From NCBI RefSeq assembly GCF_900566075.1, contig NZ_UPHU01000001.1, positions 124,001 to 188,000 of the forward strand: 64,000 bases of DNA, read 5' to 3'. A program made the position numbers and the translations under genes. Origin of the DNA: Mycobacterium pseudokansasii. Its GTDB lineage: Bacteria > Actinomycetota > Actinomycetes > Mycobacteriales > Mycobacteriaceae. The notes beneath the pieces are model-generated. The model ran no database searches. It was not told the DNA's origin and saw only the letters and a program-made list of their open reading frames with translations. Shown in pieces: positions 46,055-54,782 of the stretch. Within the stretch, counting starts at the first letter, position 1, and each line of letters opens with the position of its first letter.

Positions 46055-46804
46055 TCAGCTGCGCATCCGCCGCATCGTCATCGAATGCCGAAACCGCGAT
46101 GCAGGGTGGGTGTTGAGCGTGACCTGGGCGACCCGCCCGTCGGATGCGGTGTAGGTACGGCGCACCCGCAGGGCAGGCGCGCCCGGTTCGACGTCGAGGC
46201 CGTCGGCCAGCGCCGGGGAAATGAGGACCGCCGTAATCTCTTGATGGACCTCGACGATACTGAGCCCGAACAGATCTTCGATCAGCGGGAAAATGGGACC
46301 GTGGTGGCGGTGCAGCAGCCTGCCGACCGCGGCGAACGCCCGGTTGATGTAGTACTCCGTGCGGCACAGCGCGGCCTCGGTCGGCTCGGCGCCGTCGTTC
46401 AGCCGGAATCCGCGGACGGCCAGCCACTGCTCGCCGCCGGCCAGCGCGGTGCGGCCCGCCAACTCGTCGTCGACGGTTACCATGGCGACGGATTCGATCG
46501 CGAATCGGGTGCCGGTGGCGAACGCAAGCAGGTCGTCGATCGACATGACTTGCTGCACATAGGAATCCGCCGAAGGACGCGGCATGACAAGCGTTCCGGT
46601 GCGTGGCCGCGACAACACCAGGTTGTCGTCGCGCAGGCGGCGCAGTGCTTCGCGAACAGTGTAGCGGCTCACCGCGAACCGTTCGCACAACTCGTGTTCG
46701 GTCGGCAGCTGCGACCCCACCGGATACACACCGTCGACGATCTCTTTGCGTAACGTCCGCGCCACCTGCAGATAGCGGTGGTCGATCATCTTGGGTTCGG
46801 ACAA
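46055..46804 (-). CDS. GntR-family regulator, HutC/UTRA type
   Basis: 249 residues. The winged helix-turn-helix covers about residues 8-72 ('YLQVARTLRKEIVDGVYPVG', 'QLPTEHELCERFAVSRYTVR', 'EALRRLRDDNLVLSRPRTGT'). From about 90 on it is a UTRA ligand domain ('WLAVRGFRLND', 'CRTEYYINRAF', 'VEVHQEITAVLIS', 'ALRVRRTYTASDGRVAQVTL'). It is embedded among the catabolic genes. Two TTGTC-CA-GACAA-like sites in the shared divergent promoter region fit HutC-type operators, so it is the likely repressor of both arms, induced by a pathway substrate or intermediate. Confidence 0.9.
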   Translation of the reverse strand: MSEPKMIDHRYLQVARTLRKEIVDGVYPVGSQLPTEHELCERFAVSRYTVREALRRLRDDNLVLSRPRTGTLVMPRPSADSYVQQVMSIDDLLAFATGTRFAIESVAMVTVDDELAGRTALAGGEQWLAVRGFRLNDGAEPTEAALCRTEYYINRAFAAVGRLLHRHHGPIFPLIEDLFGLSIVEVHQEITAVLISPALADGLDVEPGAPALRVRRTYTASDGRVAQVTLNTHPASRFRHSMTMRRMRS

Positions 46805-46816
46805 CGGTGGCGCCCT

Positions 46817-48379
46817 TCAGGATTCCCGGCGCAAGGCCAGTACGCTGCCATCGGCATCCGTAGACACATACAGAGTGCCGTCGGGCCCGGCGGCGATGCC
46901 GGCGAATGGACCCTGGGGTCCGGAGAACGGCGGCATCCCGCGCAGCGGCTTGGGTATGACCCCCGGTGGAGCGCCGAGCGGCAGATCGGACGCGATGGTG
47001 TGCCGGTCGCCGTCGTCCAGGTCGAAACGGACGAGTTCCTTTGCGCCGGAGTCGACGACGTAGAGGTGCCGGTCGAGTGCCAGAATGCCCTGGGGACGTT
47101 GCAGCCCGTCCAGCAGCGCGCCGGTGCCGCCGATACCGAGCACCCGACCGGCGCCCGCTTCGGAGACCAGGCAGGTTCCGTCGGCTGCGATCGCCACCCC
47201 AACCGGCTCGCTCAGACCCGATGCCAGCACGTCGACCCGGTCGCGACCGATCGACAGCACCCGTCCGGTTCCCAGCTCGGCCACCACCACGGCGCCGGAC
47301 GGAGCCACCGCCACCCCGTACAGCTGGTCGAAACCGTTTGCCAGAACGTCGCTTTCACCGTCGTTCGGCCGGTAGCTGGCCACCTCGCCATTGGATGTGG
47401 TGACCACGAATTCCCCTGGGCCAACGGCCGTCACACCTCGAAAGAAGCCGGGATATCCTGGGGTGAACAGCATTCCGGTGGCGCGCAGCGTGCCGTCCCC
47501 GGACAGGCCGTAGAAATACGTTCCGTCGGCGATGTAGAGATTTCCGTCAGCGCCGACCGTCAAGTCCAGCGGCCAGTTCAACCCACCTTCCAGCGTTGCG
47601 CGGGTGGTTCCGTCGGCAAGGATTTCGGTGATCTCGCCGGTGAAATTCGAGACAAGCAGCCGCTCGCCGGCGAACGTCAGGTTGTCCAGACCGGGATTCA
47701 GCGTCGCCAACACCGCGCGGTCGCCGCTGCGGGGATCGATTCGCAGCACCTGACCGGTATGCACCTGGGTGGAGACGAGGTAGCCGTCGGGATCGAATTT
47801 CACCGCATCGGGAACGCCGAGCTCACCGGCCACGCATTCCGGAACGCCGCCGTCCGGATCGATGCGCCAAATCTCGTTGGCTCCCATGACCGGGAAGTAC
47901 AACAACCCGTCCGGCCCGACCTCCATGGCGTTGGGCAACGGCACGTTTTCCAGCAGGACGCGTGGCTGACCACCGTTGAGGTCGAGTTCCAGCAGGCGTC
48001 CGGCCTCGCGGCATTCGCCGACGAACAACCGGCCGTGATGAAAGGTGATCCCGTTCGCGGACGGCACGTCGTCCCGAAGCACCCGGGTGCGGCCGGCCTT
48101 GTCCCGCAGGCTGACCCGCCCGTCCATCACCTCGGTCGCGTAGAGGTTGCCGTCCGGGCCGAAGGCGATGTCGTCGGGTGCGACGATCTCGCCTCCTTTG
48201 GGGCTGATGGTGTCCAGGCGCCCGGTCGCCACGTCGAGCGCACTGATCTGGCTGCCGGTCACCTGCGCGATGTACACCCGGCCGTCCGGACCAGTGCGCA
48301 GACCGTTGGCGCCGAAAAGGCGGCTGGGCGCAGTGAGCCGGGTCAGGCTCCAGCCTTCGGCGACCCGTGGCGGCCGCAT
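46817..48379 (-). CDS. SMP-30/gluconolactonase-like double beta-propeller protein
   Basis: A 520-residue protein with repeated propeller blades ('ANGLRTGPDGRVYIAQV', 'DDIAFGPDGNLYATEV', 'NAMEVGPDGLLYFPVMG', 'DAVKFDPDGYLVSTQV', 'DLTVGADGNLYIADG', 'GVAIAADGTCLVSEAG', 'GIAAGPDGTLYVSTDA'). There are enough blades for two SMP-30/NHL-type propellers. SMP-30 enzymes are metal-dependent lactonases, so in this island it could open the lactone made by the Baeyer-Villiger enzyme. ATG 48379 is preferred over 48451 because the intervening codons include rare ones and the upstream operator would otherwise crowd the start. Confidence 0.8.
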   Translation of the reverse strand: MRPPRVAEGWSLTRLTAPSRLFGANGLRTGPDGRVYIAQVTGSQISALDVATGRLDTISPKGGEIVAPDDIAFGPDGNLYATEVMDGRVSLRDKAGRTRVLRDDVPSANGITFHHGRLFVGECREAGRLLELDLNGGQPRVLLENVPLPNAMEVGPDGLLYFPVMGANEIWRIDPDGGVPECVAGELGVPDAVKFDPDGYLVSTQVHTGQVLRIDPRSGDRAVLATLNPGLDNLTFAGERLLVSNFTGEITEILADGTTRATLEGGLNWPLDLTVGADGNLYIADGTYFYGLSGDGTLRATGMLFTPGYPGFFRGVTAVGPGEFVVTTSNGEVASYRPNDGESDVLANGFDQLYGVAVAPSGAVVVAELGTGRVLSIGRDRVDVLASGLSEPVGVAIAADGTCLVSEAGAGRVLGIGGTGALLDGLQRPQGILALDRHLYVVDSGAKELVRFDLDDGDRHTIASDLPLGAPPGVIPKPLRGMPPFSGPQGPFAGIAAGPDGTLYVSTDADGSVLALRRES

Positions 48380-48464
48380 GGCCTGGTAGCGGCCTTGAGA
48401 GTGGGCCGTGTGGTGTCTCGATCCGGTTCCGGCTATCACTGCTCGGACCATAGCAATCGGTCCC

Positions 48465-48584
48465 TGGTCCAGACAATATTACGGACGCATTCAGTGACCC
48501 ACCTTGACGCGCCTCGTCGCCTACGAGAATCATGTTCTTTTGTGGATGCACACCGTTACCCTGACCATTACGTTGTCCAGACAA
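48465..48584. promoter_or_regulatory. Two TKGTC-CA-GACAA sites between the divergent catabolic arms
   Basis: TGGTCCAGACAA at 48465-48476 and TTGTCCAGACAA at 48573-48584 share a 12-bp pattern with GTC/GAC arms, as expected for a HutC-type GntR dimer. The first precedes the SMP-30 gene. The second ends 4 bp before the ATG of the rightward SDR. The spacing of 108 bp would allow one regulator to control both promoters. The GntR gene in the leftward arm is the natural candidate. Confidence 0.7.
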
Positions 48585-48588
48585 TTAG

Positions 48589-49455
48589 ATGAGTGACGAT
48601 TTGCTGAGTTTGGCCGGACGGGTTGTGGTGATCGCCGGCGCGGCGGGCGGCGGCATCGGCACCACCGTGACGCGCCTGGTTGCCCAGGCGGGGGCGACGG
48701 TGGTCGCGGTGAGCCGCCGGCAGGACAATCTCGACCAACACCTGGACCCGTTGATCGCCGCGGGACTCCCAGTGGTGACGGTGGCGGCCGACATCTCCAC
48801 CGACGACGGCGTCGACACCACCATGGAGGCGGTACGGCGCGCCGACGGCAATCTACACGGGCTGGTCAATGTCGCCGGCGGCGCCGACCCGTCGACCTGG
48901 ATGCCCTCGACCCGGGTAGCCCGCAGCGTTTGGCGCGAGCTGTTCACCCGAAATCTGGAGACGATGTTCTTCATGAGCCAGGCGGTGGCCACGGAATTGA
49001 AACGCCAAAAGCGGCCGGGATCAATCGTTTCGCTGTCCTCGATTAGCGGAATGAATACCGCGCCGTTCCATATCGCCTATGGCACCGCCAAAGCCGCGAT
49101 TGTGGCGGCGACCCGCACGATGGCCCTCGAACTCGCTTGCGACGCGGCCGGAACCACCGTCCGGGTCAACGCGGTGGCACCCGGGGTCACCGAGACGCCG
49201 GCGTCGCGGACCTACACCGACGAGGACCCCGACCGCGACCGTCAAGCCATCGCGATGGGACGGCGCGGGCGCCCGGAGGAGGTGGCCGGCGCCATCCTGT
49301 TTCTGCTGTCCGACCTGTCGAGCTACATCACCGGACAAACCCTGCTGGTCGACGGCGGGCTGAACCTCAAGTGGGGACATCTGGACGCCGACAACACCTC
49401 GCTGTTTCTCAAGGGCGAATCGTTTCGCGCGGCGATCAAGCGCTGGGAGGCCTGA
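48589..49455 (+). CDS. SDR-family oxidoreductase, first gene of the rightward catabolic operon
   Basis: 288 residues: 'VVVIAGAAGGGIGTTVTRLV' (cofactor motif), 'TVVAVSRRQDNLDQ', 'GLVNVAGGADPSTW', 'SIVSLSSISGMNTAPFH' (serine), 'IAYGTAKAAIVAATRTMALE' with Tyr-x3-Lys, and 'TGQTLLVDGGLNLKWG'. The ATG has no ribosome-binding site, and the operator-like palindrome ends 4 bp before it; this suggests a leaderless or very short leader transcript. It would oxidise an alcohol produced by the Rieske oxygenase to a ketone, a step needed before Baeyer-Villiger oxidation. That assignment is inferred from context. Confidence 0.88.
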   Translation: MSDDLLSLAGRVVVIAGAAGGGIGTTVTRLVAQAGATVVAVSRRQDNLDQHLDPLIAAGLPVVTVAADISTDDGVDTTMEAVRRADGNLHGLVNVAGGADPSTWMPSTRVARSVWRELFTRNLETMFFMSQAVATELKRQKRPGSIVSLSSISGMNTAPFHIAYGTAKAAIVAATRTMALELACDAAGTTVRVNAVAPGVTETPASRTYTDEDPDRDRQAIAMGRRGRPEEVAGAILFLLSDLSSYITGQTLLVDGGLNLKWGHLDADNTSLFLKGESFRAAIKRWEA

Positions 49456-49460
49456 GCGGG

Positions 49461-50843
49461 ATGGAGAATTCGATGGACCCGGCAGAAAACGATGCCGAGC
49501 TGAGCGCGCCGGTCACGATCGGCGTAGAAGCCTACATTTCCGAAGAATACGCCCGTGCCGAACGAGACAAGCTGTGGCGCAAGGTATGGCAGCAAGTTGG
49601 GCGTGTCGAGGACCTGCCGAAGGTGGGCAGCTACCTCACCTACGACGTTCTCGACGACTCGATCGTGGTGGTGCGGACCGCATCCGACACGCTGACGGCA
49701 CACCACAATGTCTGCATGCACCGCGGCCGCCGGCTCGTCGACGTCCCTGTGGGAGTCAAAAATGCGTGCGGTCACAAGAAGTCATTCGTCTGCGGATTTC
49801 ACGGCTGGACCTACGACCGGGACGGCAACTGCATCCACGTCCCCGAACAACAGGATTGGCAGGGCGCCCTGACCCCGGAGAACACCCATCTGGCGCCGGT
49901 GCGCGTCGACACCTGGGGCGGTTGGATCTGGATCAACATGGATCCGGCCGCAGAACCCCTGCGCGACTACCTCGAACCCGCCGCCACCATGCTCGACCCG
50001 TTCCGCTTGCAGGATATGCGCTGCAAATGGCGCAAGTGGCTGTATTTCCAGTGCAATTGGAAGGTCGCGATGGAGGCCTTCAACGAGACCTACCACGTCG
50101 CGACCACCCATCCGCAATTCAACAAGTTCGGCAACTTCCGCGGCTGGGCCAGGGCGCACGGAAAGCACAGCAACATCGGCTACGACGCCCCGGAAGGCCT
50201 GGAAGAAACCCAATCCAAGATCCGCCTCGGCACCGGCGCCGACCCGCGGGTGTCCACTGCGGAAATGCAGCGCTACACCCTGGAGGAGACCAACGCGACC
50301 ACCACCAAGACATTGGTGGATGCGGCGCTCCGATTGGTCGACGAGCTGCCCGAGGACACTCCCGCCGGTCAGGTGCTCGACCACTGGCTGACCTCGGCGC
50401 GCCGTGACGACGCCGCCCGAGGCGTGATCTGGCCGGCCATCGATCCCGAACACCTGGCCGGCAGCGGCACCGCCTGGCAGATTTTTCCGAACTTCCAGAT
50501 CGGGCAGGGCCTCACCACCGCGCTGTGCTACAGCGCCCGGCCGCACGGTTACCATCCCGACCAGTGCATCTTCGAAGCTGCCTGCTACGAGCTATTCCCG
50601 AAAGGCGAAGAGCCACAAACCGAATGGGTGTACGCACCACCGGACGACCCGGGCTGGCGCGCTGTGCTACCGCAGGACTTCTCAAACATGGCTGCGGTTC
50701 AGCAGGGCATGAAGTCGCTGGGATTCCTCGGCCCCAAGCCCAACCCCCATATGGAACGCAGCACCGCCAACCTGCACCGCAATCTCGCTATGTATATGGG
50801 CACCGGTGCACCACGCCAATTGACGACGGAGATAATGCGATGA
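49461..50843 (+). CDS. Rieske-type ring-hydroxylating oxygenase, large subunit
   Basis: 460 residues. The Rieske [2Fe-2S] ligands are in 'NVCMHRGRRLV' (Cys-x-His, near residue 80) and 'FVCGFHGWTYDRDGN' (Cys-x2-His, near 105). The mononuclear iron ligands are in 'AFNETYHVATTHPQF' (two histidines, near 205). The enzyme hydroxylates or demethylates a hydrophobic substrate with O2, using a separate reductase and ferredoxin, which are not present in the window. ATG 49461 follows the SDR stop by 5 bp; a second ATG at 49473 is possible. The next gene overlaps its stop (ATGA). Confidence 0.92.
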   Translation: MENSMDPAENDAELSAPVTIGVEAYISEEYARAERDKLWRKVWQQVGRVEDLPKVGSYLTYDVLDDSIVVVRTASDTLTAHHNVCMHRGRRLVDVPVGVKNACGHKKSFVCGFHGWTYDRDGNCIHVPEQQDWQGALTPENTHLAPVRVDTWGGWIWINMDPAAEPLRDYLEPAATMLDPFRLQDMRCKWRKWLYFQCNWKVAMEAFNETYHVATTHPQFNKFGNFRGWARAHGKHSNIGYDAPEGLEETQSKIRLGTGADPRVSTAEMQRYTLEETNATTTKTLVDAALRLVDELPEDTPAGQVLDHWLTSARRDDAARGVIWPAIDPEHLAGSGTAWQIFPNFQIGQGLTTALCYSARPHGYHPDQCIFEAACYELFPKGEEPQTEWVYAPPDDPGWRAVLPQDFSNMAAVQQGMKSLGFLGPKPNPHMERSTANLHRNLAMYMGTGAPRQLTTEIMR

Positions 50844-52018
50844 AGGTCAATATCGGGCTGGGAGCGCACAACTCCCACGACTGGGACCGCGTGCTGGCCG
50901 GAGATTTCGGTCAGTCTGCCACCACCCCGGACTGGCAGTGCGTCCAGGCGACACTCGCGCTCGGTGATCTGGCCGAACCGCTCGGGTTCGACGGTATTTG
51001 GCTGCCGGAGCACTGCGGGACGCCGTACGGCATGACACCCAACCCTATTCAGGCGCTCAGCTACTTCGCCGGACGTACCGAGCGGGTCAGCCTGGGTACC
51101 TTCGTGGTCGTCGCGCCTTGGTGGCACCCGGTCCGGCTGGCGCACCAGATCGCGTATCTCGACATTCTTTCCAACGGGCGCTATACCACGATCGGAATCG
51201 GACGCGGGGTGTCGAAGGGGGAGTTCGCCGCCGTCGGCGTCCCCCGCGAGGAAAGCCGCCAGCGCTTCAACGAAACCCTGGACATCCTGCAGTTGGCGCT
51301 GTCCGGGAAGCGGTTCTCCTACGACGGCGAGATCTTCACGGTTCCGGAGATGTCGCTGCGCCCGGAACCTCAAAGCCGCGACCTGTTCTCCCGGATCTAC
51401 AGTTCGTCGTCGACGGCCGAGTCGCTGGAGATCCTCGCCCGCCGCGGCATGGTGCCGCTGTTCGTGGGCAACAAGCCGATCGAGGACGCAGGACGGGAAG
51501 TCCAGCAGGTCAACATCTTCCGCAAAGAAGAGGGCCTGCAGCCCTGCCAGCCCAAAAACGTCATGTTCATGTACTGCACGGCCAAACCCGAAGACGCCGC
51601 CAAGTCCGAGGAGTGGATCTGGACGGCGAACCGCGATGTCACGGTGCACTACGGATTCGCCGATGCGTCGAACTTCAAGGGCGTCAAAGGCTACGAAGCC
51701 TATGCGGCCCGCGAGGCCAGCGCCACCGCCGTTCTGGCCTCGTCGGTGACCGGTGACCCCAAGGGCGCTCCCAAGACGCCGGGCTATCACGCCTCGAACC
51801 TGCTGATCGGCACGCCAGAGGAAATCTTCACGCGGCTCAGTGCCGCACAGCAGGCATGCTCGTTTTCCGAGCTGACCATCGTCCCGCAGTTCGGCACCAT
51901 GCCCTACGAGGAGGCGATGGCCAGCACCCGGCTGTTCGCCGCCGAGGTGCTGCCTTCGGCCCACGAGATGGAGGCGCCTCTGCATCCGGCGGCGCTGCCC
52001 GAAAACGCCCTGGCATGA
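50840..52018 (+). CDS. LLM-class flavin-dependent monooxygenase/oxidoreductase
   Basis: 392 residues of the luciferase-like superfamily: 'LAEPLGFDGIWLPEHCGT', 'RTERVSLGTFVVVAPWWHPV', 'RLAHQIAYLDILSNGRYTTI', 'GIGRGVSKGEFAAVGVPREE'. It differs from the partial LLM gene at the window start. It may use reduced FMN with O2, or F420. In the island it could act as a second monooxygenase or as a dehydrogenase on the same intermediate. Its ATG overlaps the Rieske stop, and its stop overlaps the next start (ATGA), so translation is tightly coupled. Confidence 0.9.
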   Translation: MKVNIGLGAHNSHDWDRVLAGDFGQSATTPDWQCVQATLALGDLAEPLGFDGIWLPEHCGTPYGMTPNPIQALSYFAGRTERVSLGTFVVVAPWWHPVRLAHQIAYLDILSNGRYTTIGIGRGVSKGEFAAVGVPREESRQRFNETLDILQLALSGKRFSYDGEIFTVPEMSLRPEPQSRDLFSRIYSSSSTAESLEILARRGMVPLFVGNKPIEDAGREVQQVNIFRKEEGLQPCQPKNVMFMYCTAKPEDAAKSEEWIWTANRDVTVHYGFADASNFKGVKGYEAYAAREASATAVLASSVTGDPKGAPKTPGYHASNLLIGTPEEIFTRLSAAQQACSFSELTIVPQFGTMPYEEAMASTRLFAAEVLPSAHEMEAPLHPAALPENALA

Positions 52019-53853
52019 CGGCCCCTGACTGCCCGCCGACCCAGACGCCGGAGGATATCGACCTGCTCGCGCTGCGGGAAAAGTACCGACGCGAGCGCGA
52101 AAAGCGGCTGCGGCCGGAGGGTTCCCAGCAGTACATCGAACTCGTCGACGACTTCGCGGGGTATTACGAAACCGACCCGCATTCGCCGCCGCTGGTTCGC
52201 GATCCGATCTCGGCGGACATCGACGTCGCGGTGCTCGGCGGCGGTTTCGGCGGGCTGCTGTGCGGTGCGTATCTGAAGAAGGCCGGCGTCGACGACGTGC
52301 GGATCATCGAGCTGGGCGGTGACTTCGGCGGTGTCTGGTATTGGAACCGTTATCCCGGACTGCAGTGTGACAACGAATCCTACTGCTATATACCGCTTCT
52401 CGAAGAACTCAACTACATGCCGAGCAAGAAGTTCGCCGACGGAACCGAGATCTACGAGCATTGCCGGCGCATCGGAAAGCACTACGGGCTTTACGATTCG
52501 GCGATCTTCGCCACCCAGGTTCGGGCATTGCGGTGGGACGAGGCGATCAAACGCTGGCGGGTCGACACCAACCGTGACGACGACCTGCGGGCCCGTTTCG
52601 TGGTCATGGCCTCCGGACCATTCCACCGGCCCAAACTGCCCGGCATTCCCGGCATCAAGGACTTCACGGGGCATAGCTTCCACAGTTCCCGCTGGGACTA
52701 CGACTACACCGGCGGCGACAGCAACGGTGGTCTGGTCAAGCTGAGCGACAAGCGGGTGGCGGTGGTGGGCACCGGGGCGACGGCCGTTCAGATAGTCCCC
52801 TACTTGGGACGGTATGCCAAGCACCTCTACGTCTTTCAGCGCACGCCATCGTCGGTCGGGCCGCGCAACAACCTGCCCACCGATCCCGGGTGGGTGAAGT
52901 CGCTCCGGCCCGGCTGGCAAAAGGAGCGGCAACGCAACTTCCACGCCTGGACGTTCGAGGGTATGGCGCTCGGCCAGCCCGACTACGTCTGCGACTTCTG
53001 GACCGAGCTCGGCCGCAACACCGCCGCACGCGTGCTCGCGCTCGAGGACCCGGCGTCGCTGACCCCGGAACAGTTCATGGCGATCCGGGAGGAAGAGGAC
53101 TACAAGGTCATGGAGCGGCTGCGGCGCCGGGTCTCGAGCCTCGTCGAGAACCCCGAAACCGCCGAAGCGCTCAAACCGTACTACCGGTTCCTGTGCAAGC
53201 GGCCGTGCACCAACGACGAATACCTGCACACCTTCAACCGCCCCAATGTGACGCTGGTGGACGTATCGGCGACCAAGGGTGTGCAGCGGGCCACGGAAAA
53301 GGGCTTGGTCGCCAACGGCGTCGAGTACGAACTCGACTGCATCATCTATGCGAGCGGCTTCGAGATCACCACCGAGATCAGCCGCCGCTACTCGATCGAC
53401 ACGATCGAAGGCCGCGACGGGCGTTCACTTTTCGACCATTGGCGCAACGGCTACCGGACATTCCACGGGTTCACCAGCCGTGGCTTCCCCAACCAGTTCT
53501 TCACCGGTTTCACCCAGGTCGGTATCTCGGCGAACATCGCCGCCAACTACGAACTGCAGGGCGAGCACATCGCCTACATCATCTCGCGAGCCCTAGCGCG
53601 TGGTGCCACGACGGTGGAGCCGACCCAAGAGGCACAAGATGATTGGTGCCGGACGATCCGGGAGACGGCGATCGACAACAGCGCGTTCGACCTGGAATGC
53701 ACGCCGGGCTATTACAACAACGAAGGTGGCGGCACCGAAGGTATCCGATCGCATCTGGGCGAGCCTTATGGGCCGGGATTTTACGCCTTCAGCGACCTGT
53801 TGGCGGCCTGGCGCGACCAAGGCTGCCTGGACGGCCTCGCCCTGGAATCCTGA
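52015..53853 (+). CDS. Flavin-binding (Baeyer-Villiger type) monooxygenase
   Basis: 612 residues. It has an FAD motif 'VAVLGGGFGGLLCGAYLKK' (near residue 65), the Baeyer-Villiger fingerprint 'FTGHSFHSSRWDY' (near residue 220, FxGxxxHxxxWD), and an NADPH motif 'RVAVVGTGATAVQIVPYLG' (near 245). Such enzymes insert oxygen next to a ketone to give an ester or lactone. The N-terminal 60 residues ('PEDIDLLALREKYRREREKR') and the length match the larger cycloalkanone/steroid-type BVMOs. Placed after an SDR that could supply the ketone and opposite a possible lactonase, it is the central enzyme of the proposed pathway. Confidence 0.92.
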   Translation: MTAPDCPPTQTPEDIDLLALREKYRREREKRLRPEGSQQYIELVDDFAGYYETDPHSPPLVRDPISADIDVAVLGGGFGGLLCGAYLKKAGVDDVRIIELGGDFGGVWYWNRYPGLQCDNESYCYIPLLEELNYMPSKKFADGTEIYEHCRRIGKHYGLYDSAIFATQVRALRWDEAIKRWRVDTNRDDDLRARFVVMASGPFHRPKLPGIPGIKDFTGHSFHSSRWDYDYTGGDSNGGLVKLSDKRVAVVGTGATAVQIVPYLGRYAKHLYVFQRTPSSVGPRNNLPTDPGWVKSLRPGWQKERQRNFHAWTFEGMALGQPDYVCDFWTELGRNTAARVLALEDPASLTPEQFMAIREEEDYKVMERLRRRVSSLVENPETAEALKPYYRFLCKRPCTNDEYLHTFNRPNVTLVDVSATKGVQRATEKGLVANGVEYELDCIIYASGFEITTEISRRYSIDTIEGRDGRSLFDHWRNGYRTFHGFTSRGFPNQFFTGFTQVGISANIAANYELQGEHIAYIISRALARGATTVEPTQEAQDDWCRTIRETAIDNSAFDLECTPGYYNNEGGGTEGIRSHLGEPYGPGFYAFSDLLAAWRDQGCLDGLALES

Positions 53854-54782
53854 TGAGCCAGCTCAGATTCCACGACCGGGTGGCCGTGGTCACGGGGGCC
53901 GGCCGCGGCCTGGGCCGCGCCTATGCCCTGCTGCTGGCTTCCCGGGGCGCCAATGTCGTCGTCAACGACATCGGTTGCCGTCTGACCGGCGATGGTATGG
54001 ACCCCGGCCCAGCGCACCAGGTGGTAGCCGAGATCCGGGCGGCCGGCGGCGACGCCGTCGCATGCGTCGAGTCGGTGGCCACCGCTGCGGGCGGCCAGGC
54101 GATCATCCGGACGGCGCTGGACCGCTACGGGCGGGTCGACATCCTCATCCACAACGCCGGCACGGTGCGACGAGCCTCGTTGAAGGAGATGAGTTACCGG
54201 GACTTCGATTCCGTCATCGACGTGCACTTGCGGGGGGCGTTTCACGTGGTACGGCCGGCGTTCCCGCTGATGTGCGAGGCACACTACGGCCGCATCGTGC
54301 TGACGTCGTCGATCGGCGGTCTCTACGGCAATCAGGGCGTGGCCAACTACGCTGCCGCCAAAGCGGGCCTGATCGGCCTGTCTCATGCGGTGGCGCTCGA
54401 AGGCGCTTCAGATGGAGTGCTGTGCAATGTGATCGTTCCCGCGGCGGTGACGAGAATGGCTGACGGACTGGATATGTCGGCGTACCCACCGATGGGTGCG
54501 GACCTGGTGGCACCGGTCGTCGGGCTGCTGGCTCACGAAGCATGCCCGGTCACCGGCGAGATGCTGATCGCCGTCGCCGGCCGAATTGCCCGAGCAGTGG
54601 TCGCCGAATCCCCTGGCGTGCACCGTCCGTCGTGGTCGATCGAGAACGTGGCCCAACGTCTCGACGACATCTGTGACCTCGCCGAACCCCTGGTGTTTCC
54701 GGTGGTGCCCGACGGTCACGGCGAGCACCTTCGGTACAGCTTCGAAATGGCCACGCGCAGCAAAGGTCTGCCAGATGCCTAG
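53853..54782 (+). CDS. SDR-family (3-hydroxyacyl-CoA dehydrogenase-like) oxidoreductase
   Basis: 309 residues resembling the dehydrogenase part of multifunctional enzyme type 2 of beta-oxidation: 'VAVVTGAGRGLGRAYALLLA', 'GANVVVNDIGCRLTGDG', 'DILIHNAGTVRRASL', 'RIVLTSSIGGLYGNQG', 'NYAAAKAGLIGLSHAVALEG' and the family's C-terminal tail. It could oxidise a 3-hydroxyacyl-CoA made after ring opening. ATG 53853 overlaps the preceding TGA (TGATG), and the next gene starts 8 bp before its stop, so translation is coupled on both sides. Confidence 0.9.
   Translation: MSQLRFHDRVAVVTGAGRGLGRAYALLLASRGANVVVNDIGCRLTGDGMDPGPAHQVVAEIRAAGGDAVACVESVATAAGGQAIIRTALDRYGRVDILIHNAGTVRRASLKEMSYRDFDSVIDVHLRGAFHVVRPAFPLMCEAHYGRIVLTSSIGGLYGNQGVANYAAAKAGLIGLSHAVALEGASDGVLCNVIVPAAVTRMADGLDMSAYPPMGADLVAPVVGLLAHEACPVTGEMLIAVAGRIARAVVAESPGVHRPSWSIENVAQRLDDICDLAEPLVFPVVPDGHGEHLRYSFEMATRSKGLPDA

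Noticed and set aside
46053..46688. N-terminal extension of the island FadD ligase
   Set aside because: It is a shadow of the GntR gene; the ATG at 46052, 2 bp after the GntR stop, gives the normal ligase length.
50841..51985. Long minus-strand frames across the catabolic operon (also 51904-53229)
   Set aside because: They lie fully antisense to genes with clear motifs and have low-complexity Arg/Gly/His composition, a high-GC artefact.
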